From contig CAVUYM010000008.1 of assembly GCA_963745675.1 (NCBI GenBank), positions 186,001-250,000 of the forward strand: a DNA stretch of 64,000 bases, read 5' to 3'. Each line of letters starts with the position of its first letter. Positions within the stretch are counted from its first letter, which is position 1. The position numbers and the translations under genes were made by a program. Source of the stretch: JAUIIK01 sp963745675 (GTDB taxonomy: Bacteria > Chloroflexota > Chloroflexia > Thermomicrobiales > CFX8). Of the stretch, positions 46,097 through 56,908 are shown one piece after another. The notes beneath the pieces were generated by a model. The model ran no database searches. It worked only from the letters and a program-made list of their open reading frames with translations, and had not been told where the DNA came from.

Positions 46097-48333
46097 CTAG
46101 TCGCCGTCCGCCGGGCTGGGCGCGACGACTGGTATCAAATCTTCTCCGATTCGGAAGGTCGCAACCGATTCGCGCAAACGCTCTGCCAGTCCGGCAAGTC
46201 GGTTGACCGACTCGGCCGCTTCGCGCGTCGTTGCCGTTGTCGTGCGCGTACCTTCAGACACGCGCTGCATCGTTACCGCGATCTGTCCGGCTGTTACTGC
46301 CTGTTCATTCGAGTTGATCGATATTTCTTCGATCAATTCGGACATTCGGCTAACAACCGCGTCGATCTCGGCCAGCGTCGCGCCTGCCTCGTCAGCAAGT
46401 CTCGAACCTTCGACAACCTCACGTGTACTGTTGTCCATCGAGACGACTGCTTCGCTCGTCTCCTGCTGAATCGAAGTGACGAGGGTACTGATCTGTTGGG
46501 TTGCTTCACCGGCGCGTTCCGCCAGCCGCCGAACTTCTTCTGCGACGACGGCGAAACCTCTACCGTGTTCACCAGCCATGGCGGCCTGAATAGCGGCGTT
46601 GAGGGCCAGCAAGTTCGTCTGGTTTGCGATTTCCTCAATCAATGCGACGATCGAACCAATCTCCTGCGAGCTTTCACCAAGCCGCTTGATCGTTCGAGAC
46701 GTGCCCTGAACTTCCTGGCGGATGCGCTGCATACCTTCGATCGTGGCACGTACGGATTCTGCTCCACGCTGGGCGTTGCTTCGCGCTTCGGCTGCGACCG
46801 TCGCGCCGAGCCCCGCACTTTCGGAAACTTTCGAGATGGCCGCTGCCATTTCTTCGATGCCAATCGCGGCATCAGCGATCTGGCGCGCTTGCTCTTCTGA
46901 CGATTCCGCGAGTGATGTAGAAGTTCGAGCGATATCGCCGGAAGCGGTGGTGACCTCTGCAGTGGTCTGGTTGACGCTGGTGACGATGCCTCGTAGCTCA
47001 GTGATCATGTAATTGAAAGAGTCAGCAACCGAGCCGAGCGCGTCAGCGGTGACTTCCGCTTCAACGGTGAGGTCACCTTCTGCGACTGCACTCACTTCAT
47101 CGAGTAGGGTGATGATCTGTTGCTGTAATCTGTCTCGTTCTTCTTCTCGCATCTGCAAGGTCGCGGTGACGTCGTCGAGCGCAGTGTTCAGGGCCATAGC
47201 GGTATGGCCAATAGCATGGCTGTCGCTGACCTGCGCGCGGGCGACCAGGTTCCCAGCTCGGACTTCCTCGGTAACTTTCTCGAGATCCTTGAGCGGATCG
47301 AGGATGGTGCGGGCTACGAGATAGGCAACAGCGATCACGAGTAAAGTAGCAAGGATTGCGCCGGCAATCGCCCAGGCCAATCCTGTTGTCGCGCTGGAGC
47401 TGATCTTATCGGCTTCGCCGAGTAGCGCAGACTCCTGAGCCTGCTGCACGACATTGAGCTGCTGAACGCGCTCCATCGCTACGTCGTTCCAACCAGCAGC
47501 GCTGATGCCGTACCCACCGCTTGTGCCTGCATTGAGAAATGTCTTGCGAGCATCCTCTACGCTTGCAAATGCGGTCGAAGTGCCAGCCTGGACATAGTCG
47601 TCAAGAACAGCGTTCTGAGCGTTAGCTTCGAAGTTGGAAAGATCGTCTTCCGCGTTGACCGCGATGCTGTTCAATTCGACGAGCTTTTCTGCGCTCACGG
47701 TGTCCGTTGCGAAGATGACCGTCAGTTCCGCAGCTTCGATACTGTAACCGTCCTGTGCTTCCAGGAGGTTCAGGTAGGAGTCGAGTTCGAGTGAGATGTC
47801 AGTCCGGGCTGAGAGCGCCGGGACAACGCCAACGGTGTTCAGGAGTTCATGGGTAACTCCAGAGTAGGTGGCGATGATTGCTGCCGAGTCCGCTGAGCCG
47901 TTTGCGACAGCGGCGCGTTGCCCGTCGAGTTCGGCCGGTCTGTAGATCGTCTACGATGCTGGCTACGCTTTCGGTTGCGTCCGCACCCAAGAGATTCCAG
48001 TTGCCATCAACCTGCCTAACATAGGCAGACGCTGCGGCATCAGTGCGGGTGTACTGCGCGTTGAGCTGCGTCGTCTGCCACCAGGCTTGCGTCCTGATTT
48101 CGAAGGACGAGCAGCGAGCGCTCTACCTGAAGCTCATGAAGTAGTGTTCCAGCGGACTGGGAATACTCTACTGCGTTAGTAATGTCATTCGCTTCGAACG
48201 CTTGTTCGACTGGTTATTGGCGACAATGCCGGCAAAGATAATCAGCGGCGACGATCGGTATGATCGCCAGCACGGCGAGTCGCCATCCTTCTGGTAGCCG
48301 TCCGATTACGGCCTCATTGATACGTTTGATCAC
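46097..48333 (-). CDS. Methyl-accepting chemotaxis protein with NIT-like sensor, several frameshifts
   Basis: GTG 48333 overlaps the TGA of the preceding MCP. The first frames give MIKRINEAVIGRLPEGW and membrane helix LAVLAIIPIVAA with IIFAGIV, then an all-helical extracytoplasmic part with HELQVERSLLVLRNQD, which looks like a nitrate/nitrite-sensing NIT domain. From about 47940 the frame is intact: second membrane helix, HAMP (ILDPLKDLEKVTEEVRAGN), and the signalling domain with tip EEIANQTNLLALNAAIQAAMAGEHGRGFAVVAEEVRRL. Shifts near 48240, 48205, 48060 and 47940. The tip has AAMAGEHG instead of AARAGEHG. No CheR-binding pentapeptide at the end. Confidence 0.82.
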
Positions 48334-50595
48334 TCTCTGTTCTCCGTTTCAGCTGGCACTTGAGGCCGATTAGTCACCGTCCGCCGGCGTTGGACCGGGG
48401 CAGGCGTCCGTATCTCGTCTTCGCCAAGGCGGAAGACGGCCACTGATTCACGCAGACGTTCGGCCAGGCGGGCCAGCATCGTGGCCGAGTCCGCCGCGTC
48501 TTGCGTGCTTTCGGTTGATTCGGCGGTCGAAGTCGACACGATGCGCATGGACTGCGCCAGACCGACCGCGGTCGCCGCCTGTTCCTCAGCGGCGACCGAC
48601 ATGTCGTCGATCAGTTCGCCGAGGCGATTGATAACTGCGTCAATTTCTTCAAGTCGGGAACCGGTGCGTGCCGCCAGGTCAACGCCTTCGGCAACTTGCC
48701 GGGAGCCAATCGTCATGGCCGTCACAGCTTCGTCGGTATCGGCTTGAATTGTCGTGACCATCGATTCGACTTGACGGGTCGCGCTACTCGCGCGTTCGGC
48801 CAGCTTGCGGACCTCTTCTGCAACGACCGAGAAACCTCGACCATGCTCGCCGGCTCTCGCTGCCTGGATCGAAGCGTTGAGCGCCAGGGTGTTCGTCTGT
48901 CGGGCGATCTGACTGATGAGCTGTACCGTCTGGCCGATTTCCTGCGAACTCTCGCCAAGCCGGGTGACGGTCCGGCCAGCTTCCTGGATCTGATCGCGCA
49001 TCTGCTTGCAGCGCTTCGATCGTTTCGCGCATGGCCTGCGCGCCGGCTTCTGCGTTGCTGCGCGCTTCGGCCGCCACAATCGAGGAAAGGCGTGCGTTCG
49101 CATTGACCTGATCGATGGAAAGGACCATCTCATCGAGCGCGTTCGCCGTTTCGGCAATGCGTTGTGAATTGCTGGAGGAAATGTGGGCGAGGTCTGTTCG
49201 ATCGCTGGGCGATTCCAGTCGATGCGCTCGACACCTCATTTGTCGTTTCGTTCACATTCGAGACGATTGAGCGGAGTTGACGAACCATGTAATTGAAGGA
49301 TGATGCGATAGACCCGAGGGTCTCATCACTGATTTCTTCCGGGTTGGCTCGTGACCGTCAGGTCACCACGCGCAACTCCAGAAACCTCGCTCAACAGCCG
49401 AGATACTTCAAACTGGATGGCGTCGCGTTCTTCACGGGTCTGGATAAGGCCAGTGATCTCGTCAAGCATCTGGTTGAAGGCGACGCCCGTCGCACTGATC
49501 TCTGCCGGGCCGGAGACCGAGGCGCGAGCGCCGAAGTTACCGGCCGGCGACTTCGCTCGCGACATCTGACAGCCGTCGAATCGGGCGAACGAAGAAACGT
49601 GTGTCCCAAGATCGCGGCGATGATTGCGAGGGCGATGACTACGAAACCGATGATGACACGAGAGGCGCGTATTTTCGTCAACCGGACTTCAACACCAGCG
49701 CTTCCGGCGCTGATACGGTGACGGACCAGTCGAGGATTGCGACACGGTGGGAGGGCGCTACCGGAGCCGTATGCGACAAAGCTCTTTTCAGGAGTGCGCC
49801 CTGGTTGCGCGAAATCTTCAATCACTACACCGGACTCGCCCTGAATTGCGCGCTCAAGCGCGTTGGACTGGACGGAACCCATCGAGGACCGACTGCGATG
49901 GGTCGGAACTGCCGATGATCGAGCCGTTCGAGTCGTAGACGTTGACTGCACGGCCTTCAGCTCGTGCTCAGAGCCGGCCAGGTACTGATTGAGATTCCGC
50001 TACCGGCCAGGCGATGCGAGTAACGCCGATGAAGACGCCACCTTCCGCATACCCGGGAGCAGCGATAGAGATTACTGGCTCTCCGGTGATCGGGTCAGGT
50101 CCCACATCACCGACGAAGACCTGACCTTCTTCTAGCGCCGAGGCCGCCTGGAAGTATTGACTCTCGAACTGATCGGGATAGCTTGCCGGGGTCTGTCGTG
50201 CCGACGAGAACGCGACCGTTCGGATCGACGACAGTGATATCGGAGGCATAAGTCCAGACGTGACATGTGATCCTGGAGGAATAATTCACGTGCTCGGAGG
50301 TCGGCGGACGGGAAATAGAGGAACTCGGATTTCGCCATCAGCAGCACATCGGAGGAATAGCCATTGATCAGTTCGTCGAGCGTCGCCTGGAGGGCGGTCG
50401 ACTCATTCGCGACTGCAACCTTTGCATCACCTTGGAGCGTAGTTCGATGTGTTGCGGTTGAGTAGCACGGCGACTGATGCAACCGACACGACGGCGAGCA
50501 AGACGGCTGCGATGAGTAGCTGCCGTTGCAAGGGCAACCCGGCGCCACGCTCTTTCGGCCATGGCCTGGTTGAGGAATATGCTGGTGATCGTCAC
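48330..50595 (-). CDS. Methyl-accepting chemotaxis protein with double-Cache-like sensor, many frameshifts
   Basis: GTG 50595 follows the CheW stop directly. First membrane helix LLIAAVLLAVVSVASVAVLL; sensor pieces SEFLYFPSADLRARELF, ITVVDPNGRVLVGTTDPGKL, and GQVFVGDVGPDPITGEPVISIAAPGYA, the pattern of a dCache domain; second helix VIIGFVVIALAIIAAILG; HAMP around 49400-49560; signalling domain with QIARQTNTLALNASIQAARAGEHGRGFSVVAEEVRKL. At least six shifts between 49000 and 50450. The C-terminal 270 residues are intact. Probable ligands of dCache are amino acids or organic acids; here unknown. Confidence 0.8.
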
Positions 50596-51165
50596 TCACG
50601 AGTCACCCCTTTCAAGTGCTGGGACGTGGCCGATAGGCGCGTGGTCACCCACTACAGATCTCATTTCGTTCGTCCGGTTGGACCATTGCCCCGCATCTTT
50701 GAGCAAGCGGATCACATCAAGCACGATCAAAAAATCGTCACCATCGCGATAGACAGACTGGACATATTCGGCAACCCGGCCGGGCATACGCTCGATTAGA
50801 TCCGGTGAAACCGAATCCGAGAAATGACGCATACCGCGCAACTGGCTGACTGCCAGCGCCACTGGATCTTCACGCTCAACGACGAGCATTCGAGATTGAG
50901 GTGTGCGGCTCCAGTCTCCGATCTGGAGAAGGCGCGCGGGATCGATCAATGTCAGGATTGATCCGCGCAAATTGACGACGCCATGAATCCAGTCCTCTGT
51001 GTTTGGTACCGGCGCGACGTTCGGGACATATTCGACCTCGAGCAAATGGTCGACCGGGATGCCATACGAGGTGCCGCCGATATCAGCGACAATAAGCTGA
51101 TCACCCAGCTGTTGGCCCAGCTGAGCATCTGCTCCTGCTAGTTCTAGTGATTGGTGACTACTCAT
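50596..51165 (-). CDS. CheW coupling protein (PilI-like)
   Basis: 189 residues, single CheW domain: QLIVADIGGTSYGIPVDHLLEVEYVPNVAPVPNTEDWIHGVVNLRGSILTLIDPARLL is the first half (interface residues VVNLRG) and GDDFLIVLDVIRLLKDAGQW the last. Joins MCPs to CheA. ATG 51165 has AAAGGA upstream; the longer frame to 51261 overlaps the CheY-like gene and is not used. Intact. Confidence 0.9.
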   Translation of the reverse strand: MSSHQSLELAGADAQLGQQLGDQLIVADIGGTSYGIPVDHLLEVEYVPNVAPVPNTEDWIHGVVNLRGSILTLIDPARLLQIGDWSRTPQSRMLVVEREDPVALAVSQLRGMRHFSDSVSPDLIERMPGRVAEYVQSVYRDGDDFLIVLDVIRLLKDAGQWSNRTNEMRSVVGDHAPIGHVPALERGDS

Positions 51166-51190
51166 ATAAGGTTTTCCTTTGTCACCTTTC

Positions 51191-51549
51191 TTAAATGTGT
51201 CGCCGCACGGCGGCCACGAGATCATTCGGGTTGAATGGCTTGGTGATGTATTCGGTCGCACCTTGCTTCAAACCCCAGAACCGGTCGGCATCTTGATCCT
51301 TCGACGTGACCATGAGAATGGGCAGCTCAGCCCAGCGTCATCGCGCCGGATCTGCCGGCATATTTGAAACCCGTTCGTCCCTGGCATGATCACATCCAGC
51401 ACCAGCAGGTCGAAAGGCTCGCCTTCCATGCGGTCCAGCCCTTCTTCACCACCAGACGCGATGACCACCTGATAACCGCTTGCCTCCAGCGGTTGGCGGA
51501 TGACGTTCTGTTCTGTTGGGCTATCGTCTACGACGAGAATGCGCTGCAT
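51191..51549 (-). CDS. CheY/PilG-like response regulator, one frameshift
   Basis: About 119 residues: RILVVDDSPTEQNVIRQPLEASGY (acidic pair), FDLLVLDVIMPGTNGFQICRQIRR (phospho-Asp), and after a shift near 51325 ELPILMVTSKDQDADRFWGLKQGATEYITKPFNPNDLVAAV with the conserved Thr/Ser and Lys. Ends TAA at 51191. One base missing near the GCTGGGCTGAG run restores the frame. Stand-alone REC, so probably the output protein that acts on the pilus or motor. Confidence 0.88.
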
Positions 51550-51590
51550 GTCTGAGATATCCCTTCTTCCCGAGCTGCGCGTTATCGCAC

Positions 51591-53189
51591 CTATCGAAGT
51601 GTCATGCTTTCGGAAGCTTGAGTATATGGTCGAATCGTCTCGGATTCTGCTGAACGTCTGGCCTGTCGCCAGTCCCGTACCAGGCTCCTGGAGTCGCCCA
51701 GCAGCTCGGCCAGCGCCTCTTTCAGCGCTGTTGCCGAGAGTTGGTCGCTCATTGATAGCCAGGTTAATTGCTGCTCAACCGTCGATTGCAGGCGCCAGAA
51801 TGAGTGCGTCTGACGCGGCCAGCCAGGCATCGGGTATCGCAGCCATTTCGAGCGTTTGAAGTAGACGCTGGGTGTCGACTGCGCGTTGCTCGGGCAACCA
51901 ATGAGAATCCAGTAGCGGGTGCGCCGGAGGCGCGCTCGCAATAACGTCGGGCCCGTCCTGGACAAGTTTGAGCGCGTTCGTGTAGCTGTCGAATCAGGCT
52001 CTTTACGAGATCTCTAGGTTCGTCACTTGCCGATAAACCACTGATTTCACTTTCGAACTCGGAAAGCAGCTCAATCATTGCCAGTTCAGTCGCTTCGACT
52101 GAATCATCTTCGTTCCCGCCGAGATAGCTGGTCGAGTCGAAGCTGATGACGTCCTGGAGACTTGCGTCCAAACGGCTTGGATACATAGCGATATCGAGTT
52201 CATCGAGCCGAAGAAGTGCCATGGCATCGTCGATTGTGCCTTTTAGTTGAGTGTCGTCCGAGCCGTAGCACCCGATGATGTCTCCGTCGACAAGCAACAA
52301 CGTTGCCCACAATACATCTTGATATCGCAGGACGATTGAGCCGGTAAATTCTGATTCAAGCTGTTCTTCCAGCATAGCCCGGAGTTGAGGTCGTGGTTCA
52401 TTGAGGGTTGTGACGAAGCTCGGGCTGCCAAATAGTCCCGAAAGTGCGGCGGGCGCGCCCCGCGGCAGGTGGTATGTCATCGCGAAGAAATCAGATGGCC
52501 CATCGGTCCGGAGCGCATCGAGCGCTTCCACCATATTTTCGACATTCGGTCCGCGCGTCACCGCCGCAGACAGCGGCAGTTCACCTCCATAGAGGACGAT
52601 GATCGTGCGACCACCGCCAGAAATGACGGCATAGCCATCAAGGTCTCCAGTAATAACGCCGCGTAACCAGCGCATAATGACGGAGCGCGTCACCGACTGC
52701 GCTCGGTTCGCCATCGTTTCTGGCAGCGTGATCGGTATCGTTGAACTCAGCGCGTTTCCGGCATACGACGTGTGCGCTTGATCGGCGCTCATACCAGGCG
52801 TGCCTCTGAACGATTGACGAGCAGCTTGATTGACGATTTCGGTCAATTCATTGGGTTTGAATGGTTTCGTGAGGTAGGCGTCAACGCCGGCATCAATCCC
52901 TGACTGGCGGTCTGAGGCGCTTTCGCGCCCGCTGAGGATGATGATCGGCGTTTGGGCGTAGTCAGGATGAGTTGCGAATCGCCCGACAGAGCTGAAATCC
53001 GTCGAGAGAAACGAGCATGACATCGAGGAGGATAAGATCCGGCCGTGTCTCGGCAAGGGTTGCCAGTGCCGCCACGCCGGAAACGGCGCTGATGACCGAG
53101 AAGCCGGAGCGCCGCAAGGTGAGTTCAACCAGTTTGCGGACGCTGGCGCTGTCATCAACGATGAGTACCGTAGATTCATGATCGTGCAT
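51591..53189 (-). CDS. Response regulator with PATAN/DUF4388-like C-terminal region, frameshifted
   Basis: First gene of the chemosensory operon, about 530 residues over several frames. REC: TVLIVDDSASVRKLVELTLRR, DLILLDVMLVSLDGFQLCR, then after a shift near 52970 TPIIILSGRESASDRQSGIDAGVDAYLTKPFKPNEL. Then MRWLRGVITGDLDGYAVISGGGRTIIVLYGGE and EFTGSIVLRYQDVLWATLLLVDGDIIGCYG, a strand-rich part that recalls PATAN/DUF4388 domains of REC adaptors, and a C-terminal helical part (LSATALKEALAELLGDSRSLVRDW). Breaks near 51960 and 51775. Probable adaptor between the pathway and the motility machine; inferred only. Confidence 0.7.
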
Positions 53190-53359
53190 AACTCTGCTCT
53201 CGCCGTGCGGGATGACGGGCCTACCCTCGTATCATAAGAAGGCGCTAGTAGTTCAACATCCACTAAAAGTACCGGCCATCTGAGGGACCACGGGGCCAAT
53301 ACGTCGCCCACTTGACAGCAGTAGTGTCGATTATCTGAGGTGCAGGGAAGGTGAAAACT

Positions 53360-53701
53360 ATGGGATATCAGGAGGGGATTGCCTGGCGAAACGTCCCGGC
53401 AGAAGAAGTTTTGGAGGGTATTACGCGCCAGCGCTACAGCGGCGCAAGCTTTACCGTCGTGCGCTATACGTATCAGCCCGGCAGCGTCTTCCCGGTCCAC
53501 AGCCACCCCGAAGAGCAATTGACGATCGTCCATAGTGGCGAGATCGAGTTCAGCGTCGGAGACGAGACCGTTCTATTGAATGCAGACACGTTCGCCGTCA
53601 TCCCGGCCGGCGTTCCCCACGGTGCTCGTGTCATTGGTGATGAGGCCGTCGTCTCTGACAACTACATCGCGGCGGCTAACCGGACCGAACTGAGTTCGTG
53701 A
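53360..53701 (+). CDS. Cupin-domain protein
   Basis: 113 residues, one cupin barrel. VRYTYQPGSVFPVHSHPEEQLTIVHSGEIEFSVG holds motif 1 (HSHPEEQ gives the His, His, Glu metal ligands) and FAVIPAGVPHGARVIGD motif 2 (His). ATG 53360 is eight bases after AGG of GGGAAGG. Intact. Divergent from the chemosensory operon. Function not deducible; small cupins can be enzymes or sugar-binding sensors. Confidence 0.85.
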   Translation: MGYQEGIAWRNVPAEEVLEGITRQRYSGASFTVVRYTYQPGSVFPVHSHPEEQLTIVHSGEIEFSVGDETVLLNADTFAVIPAGVPHGARVIGDEAVVSDNYIAAANRTELSS

Positions 53702-53775
53702 CCGGTGAGGATGGTGACCAGTCTGTGACCAAGTGCTAGACTGCCCGCAGAACGAGATGCAACGGGTGGGCGGCG

Positions 53776-56747
53776 ATGGCCGGAATCTGGTCAATCCAGG
53801 ATAGCGCCAATCTCATCGTTGGGCGGCAGCGCGAGCGCGAGCAACTGCGGCGATTGCTGGCTCGTGCGCTCGACGGCGAAGGCAGCCTGGCGCTGGTCAG
53901 CGGCGAGGCGGGGATCGGCAAGTCGACGCTTGTTGGCGATCTCCAGTGATGCTGCCGAGAGAGGTGGATGCCTGGTCCTGGCTGGCGGCTGCTACGATCT
54001 GGAAACGACGCCGCCTTATGGACCCTGGGCCGAGATCATCCGAACCTACCCGGATGATCCCGACTTGCCGACCCTCCCAGATGAACTGCGAGTGGGTCGT
54101 AGGCATGGCCGGGATCGATAGTCAGGCGGCGCTCTTCGATCTGGCGGGCCGCTTCTTTCGCAGAGGTCGCACGAGTCCGGCCGTTGACACTGATCCTCGA
54201 AGACATCCATTGGGCTGATCCCGCCAGCCTGGATTTCCTGCGCTATCTGGGGCGTGCTGCATCAGACGCGCCACTACTTCCTGCTCGCCACCTATCGCGA
54301 TGACGAGATCACGAGTGCCGATCCACTCTATCATGCTTCTTCCGGCGCTGGTGCGTGAGAGCCGGGCGATCCGGATTGAGCTTCAGCTCACGACGGCTTG
54401 ATGTCGACAACGTCGTGGATCTCAGTTCGCGCGTCGTTATCAGTTGGCCGCTGATGGACGATCAAGCTCGTCTTGTGACCTATCTCGATCGGCTTGCAGA
54501 AGGGAATCCGTTCTTCATCACCGAACTGCTGCATGCACTTGAGGAGCAAGGGACGCTCCAACCTTTGGTAGGAGCCTGGTTGGCTTCTCGGCGATCTCCA
54601 CGAGACCGGCGTGCCTTCGCTCGTTCAGCAGGTCATTGCCCGGCGGATGATGACGCTTGAAGGCTCCAGCTCGAATTCTCCTCGATATTGCTGCCGTCGC
54701 CGGACGGGATGCATCGCTCGATCTGCTCAGTGACATGTATGGCGGAGCCGCCAGCGCTCTGGACTGACAACGTGCTCCAGCAGGCGCTCGATCATCAACT
54801 GCTCGTGCTTCAGCCAGACGGCCGCAGGATTTGCTTTAGCCACGCGCTGGTGCGGCAGACGGTATATGAGTCTATACCGCCGCTGCGACGCAGGACCCTG
54901 CATCGTCAGACTGGCGAGCGGATCGCCGGGCGGGTCCGGCCAGACCCGGACCGCGCAGCGCACCACTTCTATCGTGCCGACGATGAGCGAGGGCTTGAAT
55001 GGTTGGTGAAATCAGCGGAGCAAGCGCACGTTCTCTTTTGCCCTCGGGGCGGTAGTCGTTCGTTGCGAACAGGCTGTTGAACTGGCGGAGCGGCTCGAAA
55101 TCGAGCCGCCACTGAGTGTGTATCGGTTGCGGGGACTGGCGCTTGAGACGCTGGGTGACTTCGATGGCGCCCGTGCGAGCCATGAGATGGCTCTGGAGCG
55201 CGCCCGTGCCGCGAGACGATCGCCAAGCCGAGTGGCAGGCGCTGCTGGACTTGGCGCGTCTCTGGGCCTCCCGTGACTATGACCGCGCTGGCGACGTACT
55301 GCCAGCAGGCGGTCGATCTGGCGCGCACGATGGATGATCCCGCCGCTCTCGGTCACAGCCTCAATCGCCTGGGCAACTGGCAAGCGAACGCGGGTCAGGC
55401 TGAAGATGGGATTAGGAATCACCTAGAAGCTCTCAGAGTATTTGAAGAGGCGAACGACGTCCACGGGAGAGCCGTAACGCTCGACCTGCTGGCCATTGGC
55501 TATCGACTTTCTGGCGACACAGCAACTGCACTTGATCACTATGCGATGGCAATACCGCTATTGCGCAGCATTGGCGATCGCCGGATGCTTTCATCAGCGC
55601 TTTCCACCGCGGGCGGAATTTCGCGCGGGATGGGAGTGACCCGAAGCGCAAGGTCGCCTGACCTGCCTCCATCGCTTGGTTCCTCTCCGATGGTCCTGAT
55701 CCAGGAAGGTGCAGAGTTAGCTCGCTCGCTCGGTTGGCGCTCAGGCACTAGCTATGCACTGCTGCTTTCCGGAATCGCTGCTGTGAACATCGGCGAGGTG
55801 CAATCGGGTTTGCAGCAGCTCAACGAATCCGTGCGCATTGCAAAGGAAATCAGTCATACACAGTGGTATGTGACGCTGATCTTCACCTCTCACTGGCGTA
55901 TCTGTACCTCCGTGTTCTTCCCGCTGCCTTGCCCATCTGGGAATGGCCGAGCCGAGGCTGCCCGAACTCGCATCCAACGTTTGGCAGATGATGGCAAGTG
56001 GTCTGGCTGCCTCCGCCTACATCGAATTGGGGGATCTTGAGTCTGCGAGTAACGCGCTCCCGGGCCTGGGAAGAACTATCGGGGCGAACGACGATCCCGC
56101 TTGTGTGGGCAGGCTGGCTCGGTTCTATTGAGTTGGCGCTGGCCAACGAGCAGTACGAGTTCGCGCTCGAGATCGTTGAGCGGCTCATCACATCGTCTTC
56201 TGACGCACTAGGAACCTTATCTCCCGATGTGCTGCGGCTGCGAGGAATTGCGCTGCTCGCCTGTGGGCGTCCTGAAGAAGCGGAAGAAGCGCTTTCGCAA
56301 GCCCGTGAGGTTGCCGAAACATACAATTTTCAGCTGATTCTCTGGCGTATCCATGCGACACGACGAAAGCTCTACCTTGCCCAGGGCAGGATCGCCGATG
56401 CTGACGCTGCGAGGGTTGCAGCGCTGGAGGTTGTAGACCGAGTAGCAGAACAGATTGATGATGAAGAGGTCTGTTCCACATTTCTAGCAACAGCCCGGGC
56501 CGAAGTGCCGGGCGATCCACCCTATACGATCTCGCATTCTGGCGATTCGACATCCGGCGGTCTGACACCTCGGGAGATCGACGTGCTCCGGCTCGTAGCG
56601 CAGGGCATGACAAACGACGAGGTCGGCGCTCAATTGTTTATCAGCCCAAGGACCGTCGGCCAGCACCTGCGCTCGATCTACAACAAACTTGAGGTCAACA
56701 ACCGCACTGCCGCTAGCCGCATAGCGTCCGAGCAGGGGCTCGTCTGA
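53776..56747 (+). pseudogene. LuxR-type regulator with AAA ATPase and TPR-like repeats, many frameshifts
   Basis: All parts of a LAL-type protein of about 990 residues are present in order but in changing frames: MAGIWSIQDSANLIVGRQRER, P-loop GEAGIGKSTLVGDL, Walker B LILEDIHWADPASLDFLRYL, LDRLAEGNPFFITELLHALEEQG, RRICFSHALVRQTVYESIP, a TPR-like helical middle (GHSLNRLGNWQANAGQAEDGIRN) and a C-terminal LuxR helix-turn-helix (LTPREIDVLRLVAQGMTNDEVGAQLFIS). At least seven shifts between 53950 and 56040. ATP- and ligand-gated transcription activator if repaired; its targets are not evident. Confidence 0.78.
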
Positions 56748-56908
56748 CGCATCCTGAAGAACAACTGTTGCTACCTATGCGCTTAACCACGCACACTCGT
56801 CGAGTGGCGGATCCTTCCCCGAGTTGAGTCATGCAGACGATGTGCCATTTCGCTATCCACCTTAGAGTGAAGACAGTAGTACATCCCAAAACCACGAGGA
56901 GGCACCAC

